Origin: Pseudomonadales bacterium | GTDB lineage: Bacteria; Pseudomonadota; Gammaproteobacteria; Pseudomonadales; Halieaceae | Assembly: GCA_024234675.1 (NCBI GenBank) | Contig: JACKNU010000004.1 | Coordinates: 62,001-126,000, forward strand | Direction: 5' to 3' | DNA length: 64,000 nt | Shown here: positions 57,876-64,000 of the stretch, in pieces | Layout of the letters: each line of letters opens with the position of its first letter | How positions within the stretch are numbered: the stretch's first letter is position 1 | The notes under the pieces: generated by a model | Told to the model about the DNA's origin: nothing | Seen by the model: the letters and a program-made list of their open reading frames with translations, nothing else | Database searches by the model: none | Program-made: the position numbers and the translations under genes

Positions 57876-59702
57876 ATGAGACAGCCCCGGCCCGGATTCC
57901 ACTCCCTCTCCCGCCTCGCCCTGGCGCTGGCCCTGCTCGCCCTGTGGAGCTGCGGCAGCGCGCCACCGGTTGAGAAGGAGCCGGAACCGGTGCCCCCGCC
58001 ACCTGTGAAAGAGGAGCCGGTGGTAACCGAGCGAGCCACGCTCACGCTGCCGCCCAGCGCCTACAGCGCGCAGTTCAGTAAGGCCAACTCACTGCTTGCC
58101 GACAACCAGTGGATGGCCGCCAGCGAGATACTGCAGCAAGTTCCCGCGACCGGCCTGGACGCCAATGACAGCGCCTACCGGGGCTACCTGCAAGCGCGCA
58201 TGGACTTCATGCGCGGCGAGCAGAAGCAGGCCCTGAACCTGCTGGCGGGCCTGGACAGGCCCGGGGTAGACCTTGCGCTGCGCTACCGTATTCTCAATTT
58301 CCAGCGCTATATTCTCGATATGTCCGGTGACTACCTCGAAAGCGCCAGGCTGGGCGACCAATTGCTGCACTTCGCACCCACGGATGATATCCCCGCCCTC
58401 AAGCGCAGTATCTGGCGCGACCTGCAAAAACTCGACAACGCCCGGTTGGAAGCGGCCATGGCACAGGCGGTCGATCCCCAGTGGCAGGACTGGCTGGCAC
58501 TGGCGCTGCTGACTCGCGCACCGCTCAATGAAACCCTGCTGCAACTGTCCGGCTGGCTGCAGGACAACCCGCAGCACCCCGCGGCCAATCCCCTGCCCGG
58601 CGGGCTCGGCTTCATGCTGGCGCCGCCGGCGAGGCCCGACAAGGTGGCCCTCATCCTGCCGCTGAGCGGCCGGCTGGCGGCTGCCGGCAGGGCGGTGCGC
58701 GACGGCTACCTGGCCAGCTATTACGAATACCTGGTCAGCCAGGGCGGCAGCGCCGCTTTCGAGGCACTGGTACTCGACCAGGATACCTACGCTTCCGCCA
58801 GCGCGGCCTATGATGCGGCCCTGGCGCAGGGCGCCACGATCGTGGTCGGGCCCCTGAGCAAGGAGGCAGTGGCCGAATTGGCCAACCGCGGCCCGCTGCC
58901 CGTGCCGGTGCTGGCGCTCAACCGGCTGGAGGACAGACCTCCGGCGGTCGCCGGCGGCAGCGCCCTGGTGCAGCTGTCGCTCGCCCCGGAGGACGAGGCG
59001 GTGACGGCCGCCGACCTGGCCTTTGGCCAGGGGGCCCGCAGTGCGCTCATCATCCGCCCCGAGAGCGAGTGGGGCAGCAAGGTGGCACAGGCCCTGGTGG
59101 ACCAGTGGCAGCGACTGGGGGGCACTATTGCCAACAGTGTCACCTACCTCAGCCGCGAGGATTACTCCGCCACCGTCAAGGCAGCGCTGGACATCCCCGC
59201 CAGTGAACAGCGAGCCCGTGATATCCGCAGCATCATGGGTAGCGATGTCGAGTACAGTGCGCGTCGGCGCCAGGACATCGATGTCATTTTCCTGCTCAGC
59301 GGCAATGGCGCGGAGGCGCGCTCACTGAAACCCCTGCTGGCCTTTCATTACGCGGGTACGGTGCCCGTGTATGCGGTTTCCGGCATCTACAGCGGCGTCC
59401 CGGATCCCCGCGACCGCGACCTGGACGGTATCAACCTGGTGGAGATGCCCTGGCTGCTGGGCGCCAACCCGGAGCTGGAACAGACCATCGCCGCGGGCCG
59501 GGGCAACGGCGCCAGCTACACGCGCCTGAATGCACTGGGCGCCGACGCCTTCCTGCTGCAGACGCAATTCAGGCGCTTGCAGGCGGGACCCGACGCCCTG
59601 CTGCGCGGCAATACCGGGCTGCTGAGCATGAACCCCCAACTGCAGATCCAGCGGGAACTGGTATTGAGCACATTTGATGAGGGCGTCGTCCAGCCCCGCT
59701 AG
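57876..59702 (+). CDS. lpoA: Penicillin-binding protein activator lipoprotein LpoA
   Basis: 608-aa outer-membrane lipoprotein that activates PBP1a peptidoglycan synthesis. The signal peptide ends in lipobox LWSC (Cys26), then a proline/glutamate-rich linker (about residues 30-50). N-terminal TPR-like helices (about 60-240) are followed by a periplasmic-binding-protein-like domain (VALILPLSGRLAAAGRAVRDGY at its start, then DVIFLLSGNGAEARSLKP). ATG 57876 gives the best signal peptide; earlier in-frame ATGs at 57831 and 57846 would overlap the rsmI promoter region. Confidence 0.9.
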   Translation: MRQPRPGFHSLSRLALALALLALWSCGSAPPVEKEPEPVPPPPVKEEPVVTERATLTLPPSAYSAQFSKANSLLADNQWMAASEILQQVPATGLDANDSAYRGYLQARMDFMRGEQKQALNLLAGLDRPGVDLALRYRILNFQRYILDMSGDYLESARLGDQLLHFAPTDDIPALKRSIWRDLQKLDNARLEAAMAQAVDPQWQDWLALALLTRAPLNETLLQLSGWLQDNPQHPAANPLPGGLGFMLAPPARPDKVALILPLSGRLAAAGRAVRDGYLASYYEYLVSQGGSAAFEALVLDQDTYASASAAYDAALAQGATIVVGPLSKEAVAELANRGPLPVPVLALNRLEDRPPAVAGGSALVQLSLAPEDEAVTAADLAFGQGARSALIIRPESEWGSKVAQALVDQWQRLGGTIANSVTYLSREDYSATVKAALDIPASEQRARDIRSIMGSDVEYSARRRQDIDVIFLLSGNGAEARSLKPLLAFHYAGTVPVYAVSGIYSGVPDPRDRDLDGINLVEMPWLLGANPELEQTIAAGRGNGASYTRLNALGADAFLLQTQFRRLQAGPDALLRGNTGLLSMNPQLQIQRELVLSTFDEGVVQPR

Positions 59703-59744
59703 TACACTGCATCCCTGGCGACTGACAGAAGGTGTGCGGGCCCG

Positions 59745-60104
59745 GTGAAAACCCTGGGAGACGATTACGAACAACAGGCGGCCCGCTGGCTGCAGCAGCG
59801 CGGCCTGCAGATCCTGGCGCGCAATTTCCGCGGCAAGACTGGCGAGATCGACCTGATCGCCCGGGATCAAACCCACCTTGTTTTCTGCGAGGTACGCGCC
59901 CGCAGCAGCCGCCACTACAACTCGGCGGCCGGCTCCGTGGACCACCGCAAACAGCGGCGCCTGCTGCGCACCGCCCAACTGTTCCTGCAACGCCACCCCG
60001 GACTCGCCAATCTGCCCTGCAGATTTGACGTGATCGCCTTCGAGCCGCGACAATCCGGGTCCGACCTCGCTATCCGCTGGATACCCGGGGCTTTTACCGC
60101 CTGA
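59745..60104 (+). CDS. yraN: UPF0102 family protein YraN
   Basis: 119-aa protein with a restriction-endonuclease-like fold: ARNFRGKTGEIDLIARD and LVFCEVRARSS carry the acidic and Lys/Glu positions (E/D-x-E-x-K-like pattern, E-D in GEIDLI). Its function is not known; a nuclease or recombination role has been proposed for relatives. GTG start 59745; first of the yraN-diaA-BON unit after lpoA. Confidence 0.9.
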   Translation: MKTLGDDYEQQAARWLQQRGLQILARNFRGKTGEIDLIARDQTHLVFCEVRARSSRHYNSAAGSVDHRKQRRLLRTAQLFLQRHPGLANLPCRFDVIAFEPRQSGSDLAIRWIPGAFTA

Positions 60105-60116
60105 AAGAGGCTCCGC

Positions 60117-60716
60117 GTGGATCACTACCTGTTAATTTCCGATAACTTCCAGAACACCATAGAAACTATCGCCCTGTCAGTGGACGCGCTGGCCAGCACC
60201 ATCAGCGAGGGCAGCAACCTGCTGGTCAGCACCCTGCTGCGCGATGGTAAGATCATCAGCTGTGGCAACGGCGCGGACGGCGCCCTGGCGCAGCTGTTCG
60301 CCTGCAACCTGCTGAATCGCTTTGAACACGACCGGCCGGCGCTTCCCGCCCTGGCGCTGAACAGCGACGGCGCCAGCCTGCTGGGAATCGCCCAGAGCGG
60401 CGGCCTCAACGAAACCTTTTCACGACAGGTGCGGGCACTGGGCCAGCCCGGAGACACTCTGCTGTGCATCAGCAGTGGCGGCGATGCCACCAACCTCCTG
60501 CGCGCGATCCAGGCGGCCCATGAGCGCGACATGACCGTGGTGGCATTGTTGCACAGCGGCGATGCCGAGTTGGGCAGTCTGCTGCAACACGACGATGTGC
60601 AGATAACCGTCGATCATCCCCGCCGCTCACGGGTGGTCGAGATGCACACCATGGTGCTGCACTGCCTCTGCCAGCTCATAGACCACAGCCTGTTCGGCGC
60701 TTACTCCCAGGATTGA
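60117..60716 (+). CDS. diaA: DnaA initiator-associating protein DiaA (SIS domain)
   Basis: 199-aa SIS-domain protein that binds DnaA and promotes its assembly at oriC; E. coli is 196 aa. The SIS pattern is SCGNGADGALAQLFACNLLNRF and LCISSGGDATNLLRAIQAAHERD. It resembles GmhA; the neighbourhood yraN-diaA-yraP supports DiaA. GTG start 60117, 12 bases after yraN. Confidence 0.9.
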   Translation: MDHYLLISDNFQNTIETIALSVDALASTISEGSNLLVSTLLRDGKIISCGNGADGALAQLFACNLLNRFEHDRPALPALALNSDGASLLGIAQSGGLNETFSRQVRALGQPGDTLLCISSGGDATNLLRAIQAAHERDMTVVALLHSGDAELGSLLQHDDVQITVDHPRRSRVVEMHTMVLHCLCQLIDHSLFGAYSQD

Positions 60717-60719
60717 CGG

Positions 60720-61298
60720 ATGCCCAGCTTGTTGCCGCGACTCTTCGCGATACTTGTCAGCAACCTGCTGCTGGCGGGCTGCGGCAGCCTGCTGGCCTCG
60801 ATGCAGAGCGCTCCCATACTCGATGAACCCACCGAGCGCACCTTTGCCCAGCAGATCGAGGACGAGAGTATAGAGACCAAGGCCACGGTCAATATTCACG
60901 CCGCCGACGAAGGCTTTTACGACGCCAACATCGTGGTGGTCAGTTACAACGGCTACGTGTTGATAGCGGGACAGGTGGGCAGCGAGGAACTCAAGGCCCT
61001 GGCGACCAATGTGGTGCGGAAAATCGACGGCGTGCGCAGGATCTACAATGAACTGGAGATCGCCTCGCCCAGTTCGGCGCTGACCCGCTCCAGTGACACC
61101 TGGATCACGGCAAAGGTAAAAACCTGGCTGCTGGGACGCTCCGATACCGAGGGCCAGCGGGTCAAAGTGGTCACTGAGGACGGCGTGGTCTACCTGATGG
61201 GCCTGGTCACCGCCGAGGAAGCCGAGCGCATCGCCAACGTCGCCGCCGACATCTCCGGGGTGCAGCGGGTGGTCAAGCTGTTCGAACTGGTGAACTGA
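60720..61298 (+). CDS. dolP: BON-domain lipoprotein, DolP (YraP)-like
   Basis: 192-aa outer-membrane lipoprotein with lipobox LAGC (Cys21) and two BON domains (about residues 48-115 and 124-192; DANIVVVSYNGYVLIAGQVGS and VKVVTEDGVVYLMGLVTAEEA), as in E. coli DolP, which binds anionic phospholipids and helps BAM function. It lies 3 bases after diaA. Converges with sspB with a 3-bp gap. Confidence 0.9.
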   Translation: MPSLLPRLFAILVSNLLLAGCGSLLASMQSAPILDEPTERTFAQQIEDESIETKATVNIHAADEGFYDANIVVVSYNGYVLIAGQVGSEELKALATNVVRKIDGVRRIYNELEIASPSSALTRSSDTWITAKVKTWLLGRSDTEGQRVKVVTEDGVVYLMGLVTAEEAERIANVAADISGVQRVVKLFELVN

Positions 61299-61301
61299 AC
61301 C

Positions 61302-61688
61302 CTATTTGACGATCTTGAGCGAGGGTCGCCCCTCGGGCTTGATGGGATCGGGGGGCGGCTCATCGGGTGGGCCGGTGCTCTCCTCCGGCTCGAATACCAT
61401 GCCCTGGCCGTTCTCGCGGGCATAGATGCCGATCACCGCGCCGATGGGCACGTAAATATCCGTGGCCACACCGCCGAAACGCCCGTTGAAAACCATCGCA
61501 TCGTTGCCGATGTTGAGTTCCATCACTGCCCCGGGGGAGATATTGAGGACGATCTGGCCGTCCTTCACGAACTTCTGCGGAACCATCACATCCGCCACTG
61601 TAGCGTCAACCAGCACGTAGGGTGTGCCGTCGTTGTCCACGATCCACTCGTACAGGGCGCGCATGATGTAGGGACGACTGGGTGTCAT
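61302..61688 (-). CDS. sspB: ClpXP adaptor SspB
   Basis: 128-aa adaptor that brings ssrA-tagged proteins to ClpXP. The substrate-binding domain (PSRPYIMRALYEWIVDNDGT, VLNISPGAVMELNIGNDA, FNGRFGGVATDIYVP) is followed by a flexible Pro/Glu linker and the ClpX-binding C-terminal motif GRPSLKIVK. It lies 30 bases downstream of sspA and is probably co-transcribed with it. Confidence 0.95.
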   Translation of the reverse strand: MTPSRPYIMRALYEWIVDNDGTPYVLVDATVADVMVPQKFVKDGQIVLNISPGAVMELNIGNDAMVFNGRFGGVATDIYVPIGAVIGIYARENGQGMVFEPEESTGPPDEPPPDPIKPEGRPSLKIVK

Positions 61689-61718
61689 CTGACTTTCCCG
61701 ACTGCGATAGACACGGCC

Positions 61719-62351
61719 CTAGAGGCGCATTTCCCGTTCCTGCTCGGTCAGGCTCTCCTGGAACGAGTCCCGGTTGAACAGCGTGTTCATATAGGCCAGC
61801 AGTGGCTTGGACTGCTTGCTGGAGCGGATGTCGATCCCCAGCGAGGGCAGGCGCCAGAGGATAGGCGCCAGGCAGCAGTCCACCAGGGTGAATTCATCGC
61901 TCATGAAAAACGGCTTCTCGGCGAAGATCGGCGCGATGCCCATGAGGCTCTCACGCAGTTCCTTGGTGGCCTTCTTGACCACGTTGTCGCTGCGTGAGTG
62001 CTGGATGGAATCAACCAGGCTGCACCAGTCCTTCTCGATACGGTGGATGTACAGCCTGCTCTCCGCCCTGGCCACCGGGTAGACCGGCAGCAGCGGCGGG
62101 TGCGGGAAACGCTCGTCCAGGTATTCCATCATCACCTTGGACTCGTACAGCACCAGTTCCCGGTCCACCAGGGTAGGCAGGGTGTTGTAGGGGTTCAGGT
62201 CAGCGAGTTCCGCCGGCGGATGCGCCGCATCCGCCTCGATCAGGTCGACCGTAACACCCTTTTCCGCCAGCACGATGCGAACGCGGTGACTGTACTGGCT
62301 TGTGTTATCGGAGAAAAAGGTCATGGAAGACCGCTTTGCCACAACACCCAT
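61719..62351 (-). CDS. sspA: Stringent starvation protein A
   Basis: 210-aa glutathione-transferase-fold protein that binds RNA polymerase and alters transcription during stationary phase in relatives. N-terminal thioredoxin-like part (SMTFFSDNTSQYSHRVRIVL, PYNTLPTLVDRELVLYESKV) without a catalytic Cys and a helical C-terminal part (PFFMSDEFTLVDCCLAPILW) as in E. coli SspA (212 aa). It lies downstream of the cytochrome b/c1 gene; a hairpin at 62388-62410 sits between them. Confidence 0.95.
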   Translation of the reverse strand: MGVVAKRSSMTFFSDNTSQYSHRVRIVLAEKGVTVDLIEADAAHPPAELADLNPYNTLPTLVDRELVLYESKVMMEYLDERFPHPPLLPVYPVARAESRLYIHRIEKDWCSLVDSIQHSRSDNVVKKATKELRESLMGIAPIFAEKPFFMSDEFTLVDCCLAPILWRLPSLGIDIRSSKQSKPLLAYMNTLFNRDSFQESLTEQEREMRL

Positions 62352-62377
62352 CGGGGATTCCTCAGTAGTCTTTTAAC

Positions 62378-62410
62378 TAAAACGACACAGCGCGGCAGGT
62401 CGCCGCGCTG
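62378..62410 (-). terminator. Hairpin after the cytochrome b/c1 gene, possible terminator or attenuator
   Basis: Perfect 9-bp stem (CAGCGCGGC / GCCGCGCTG, 62388-62396 and 62402-62410) with a 5-base loop, followed on the minus strand by TGTCGTTTTAG, a weak T-rich stretch. It could end the pet transcript partly and let some read-through reach sspA-sspB. Confidence 0.5.
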
Positions 62411-62428
62411 CAAAAATAGAGCCCGGGA

Positions 62429-64000
62429 TCAGTGTACGTCTTTCCAGTATTCCCGGTTGAGCAGCCATGCGAATACAAAAAACAGGGCTATGAACAGCAG
62501 CACAAAGGTGCCGATACGCTTGCGATCCGTGGCCATCGGCTCGGCCATATAGGCCAGGAAGTTGACCAGGTCGTACATGGCGACATCGAACTCCTCGGGC
62601 GTCAGCTCACCCGCTTCGCTGATGGTGAAGGATCCGCAGGCATCCTCGAGGATATCCTCGCCGGACAGCGGGTCGCGCTTGACTCCGCCGTTATGGGCAG
62701 TCACCGGGCCCGGCGCGCACTCCTGCATACCCTGCAGTTCCAGCAGCACATGGGGCATGCCCACGTCCTTGAACACCTTGTTGTTGACCCCATAGGGCCG
62801 GCTCTCATCCTTGTAGAAAGTCCGCAGATAGGTGTACAGCCACTCGGGCTGGCGAGCCCGGGACACCAGGGTCAGATCCGGTGGGGTGGCGCCGAACCAC
62901 AGCTTGGCGGTGTGATCGTCCATGGAGTTGTCCATCAGCGCCGCGATCTTGGTATTCGGGTCAAAAATCAGGTTGCCCATCAGCATGTCTTCGGGAATAC
63001 CCAGATCGGCGGCCACCCGGTTGTAGCGGGCGTACTTCAACGAGTGGCAACCCATGCAGTAGTTCATGTAGTACTTGGCGCCACTCTGCAGGGAGGCCTT
63101 GTCCCGGGGATCGACCTCGATCTGGTCACAGGGCATGCTGCCACAGGCAAACTCAGACTCCGCACCCACCGCCTTGAGCGGCAGGATGGTCAGCGCCAGG
63201 ATCAGCGCCAGGCCGGCGAGACTGCCCCAGAAACCGATACCGCCATCCACGGTGACGCGCTTGGGCACCGGCTTGGTTTTGTCCATCGCGCTCCAGATGG
63301 GCATTAGCAGGAAGAAGGCGAAGTAGATGATGGAGCAGACCTGCGCCAGGGCGGTGCGCGCCGGCGTGGGTGCCTTAACTCCCAGCACGCCCAGGATGAG
63401 GAAGGAGGCCGTGAACAGCACCAGCATCACCTTGGTGATATTGCCGCGATAGCGCCAGGAATTCACCGGGCTGCGGTCCAGCCAGGGCAGCAGGAAGGGG
63501 ATCGCGACGGATGCGGCGAAGGCCACGAAGCCCCAGAACTTGTCGGGCACAGCCCGCAGCACCGAGTAAAACGGGGTGAAGTACCACACCGGCGCGATGT
63601 GCGCTGGCGTCTTCAGGGCGTTGGCCTCCTCGAAATTGGCGAACTCGAGGAAATACCCGCCCATCTCCGGCATGAAGAAGATAATGCCGCAGAACACGAA
63701 CAGGAACACGCCTATGGCCTGCAGGTCATGCACCGTGTAGTAGGGATGGAAAGCCACACCGTCCAGGGGTATGCCGTCCGGGCCCTTGTTCTTCTTGATG
63801 TCCACGCCGTCGGGGTTGTTCGAACCGACCTCGTGCAGGGCCAGCAGGTGCAACACCACCAGGGCCAGCAACACGATGGGCAGCGCCACCACGTGCAGGG
63901 CGAAGAAGCGGTTCAGGGTGATACCCGAGATCAGGTAGTCGCCGCGTATCCAGGTCACCAGGTCCTCGCCCACCACGGGGATGGCCCCGAACAGCGAGAT
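62429..64000 (-). CDS. Fused cytochrome b / cytochrome c1 of the bc1 complex, 5' end outside window
   Basis: One open frame from the window edge to 62429. It holds the C-terminal half of cytochrome b (starting at SLFGAIPVVGEDLVTWIRGD, with PDKFWGF and several membrane segments) and then, without a stop codon, a segment like a signal peptide (LALILALTILPLKAVGAES) and a complete cytochrome c1: haem site YCMGCHSLK, APPDLTL-like TPPDLTLV, AYMAEP, and the C-terminal anchor ending LLNREYWKDVH, very like Pseudomonas PetC. The layout equals Bradyrhizobium FbcH, where the polyprotein is cut after synthesis. In relatives petB and petC are normally separate genes. The Rieske gene (petA) would lie outside the window. 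Confidence 0.88.
   Translation of the reverse strand: MSLFGAIPVVGEDLVTWIRGDYLISGITLNRFFALHVVALPIVLLALVVLHLLALHEVGSNNPDGVDIKKNKGPDGIPLDGVAFHPYYTVHDLQAIGVFLFVFCGIIFFMPEMGGYFLEFANFEEANALKTPAHIAPVWYFTPFYSVLRAVPDKFWGFVAFAASVAIPFLLPWLDRSPVNSWRYRGNITKVMLVLFTASFLILGVLGVKAPTPARTALAQVCSIIYFAFFLLMPIWSAMDKTKPVPKRVTVDGGIGFWGSLAGLALILALTILPLKAVGAESEFACGSMPCDQIEVDPRDKASLQSGAKYYMNYCMGCHSLKYARYNRVAADLGIPEDMLMGNLIFDPNTKIAALMDNSMDDHTAKLWFGATPPDLTLVSRARQPEWLYTYLRTFYKDESRPYGVNNKVFKDVGMPHVLLELQGMQECAPGPVTAHNGGVKRDPLSGEDILEDACGSFTISEAGELTPEEFDVAMYDLVNFLAYMAEPMATDRKRIGTFVLLFIALFFVFAWLLNREYWKDVH

Noticed and set aside
1..64000. tRNA, rRNA, tmRNA, CRISPR or mobile-element genes
   Set aside because: Gaps were read for T-loop/acceptor patterns, rRNA stretches, spaced repeats and transposase motifs; none was found.

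Overview
The window is a GC-rich, densely packed bacterial chromosome segment with 66 protein-coding genes, the first and last cut by the window edges. No rRNA, tRNA, CRISPR array, insertion sequence or phage gene was seen. Several gene blocks follow the gene order known from Pseudomonas: dapC/arsC-like/dapD/dapE, dapA-bamC, purM-purN with DUF2066 and hda, apbC-dcd, and rsmI/lpoA/yraN/diaA/BON/sspB/sspA/pet. With the TonB receptor, the RND and MCE exporters, and thiolase/MaoC-type CoA enzymes, this suggests an aerobic gammaproteobacterium, plausibly of the marine Halieaceae/Cellvibrionales type. That placement is inferred from gene content; no phylogeny was done.

Layout. 1-4800: lysine/peptidoglycan precursor genes (dapC, dapD, dapE) with nth, a MAPEG protein and an Spx/ArsC-like protein. 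4803-8755 (minus): an SDR, rsmJ, and a two-gene unit of an atypical class III nucleotide cyclase homologue and an HD-domain phosphodiesterase-like protein. 8884-13667: a leucine-rich-repeat lipoprotein, an LpxL-type acyltransferase, a metallo-beta-lactamase-fold hydrolase, bamC-dapA and a DUF3806 protein. 13731-17213: a four-gene MCE lipid transporter (STAS-fused permease, ATPase, MCE protein, PqiC-like lipoprotein). 17222-25549: a TonB receptor, an SRAP/YedK protein, a DUF35-thiolase pair, and a facing minus-strand operon of MaoC, NUDIX, a Tat-exported flavoprotein and a cytochrome c.

25713-38941: an MscS channel, an RND pump with its adaptor, the tightly overlapping arsC-wrbA-DUF2069-sppA operon, yihY with a TlpA-like lipoprotein, cysK, a GNAT and a quinone reductase. 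39060-48990: a DEAD-box helicase, thpR, prlC, a divergent pterin-synthase-like protein facing an SDR and a YhhQ transporter, a methionine transaminase with omega-amidase, an OmpA protein and hda. 49029-64000: DUF2066, purM-purN-DUF3108, a PlsC acyltransferase, NDH-2, dcd, apbC, rsmI, the lpoA-to-BON block, sspB, sspA, and a cytochrome b/c1 gene read as one continuous polyprotein.

Most same-strand neighbours overlap by 1-4 bases (TGATG or ATGA) and many convergent genes overlap at their 3' ends, so transcription units are long and intergenic DNA is scarce. The best leads are the cyclase/HD pair (6481-8755), the fused cytochrome b/c1 (62429-64000), the pterin-synthase-like gene lacking its catalytic residues (43045-43542), the Tat flavoprotein/cytochrome c pair (22400-24351), a 106-bp inverted-repeat element (25559-25664), and a minus-strand terminator with no annotated gene upstream (36086-36112).
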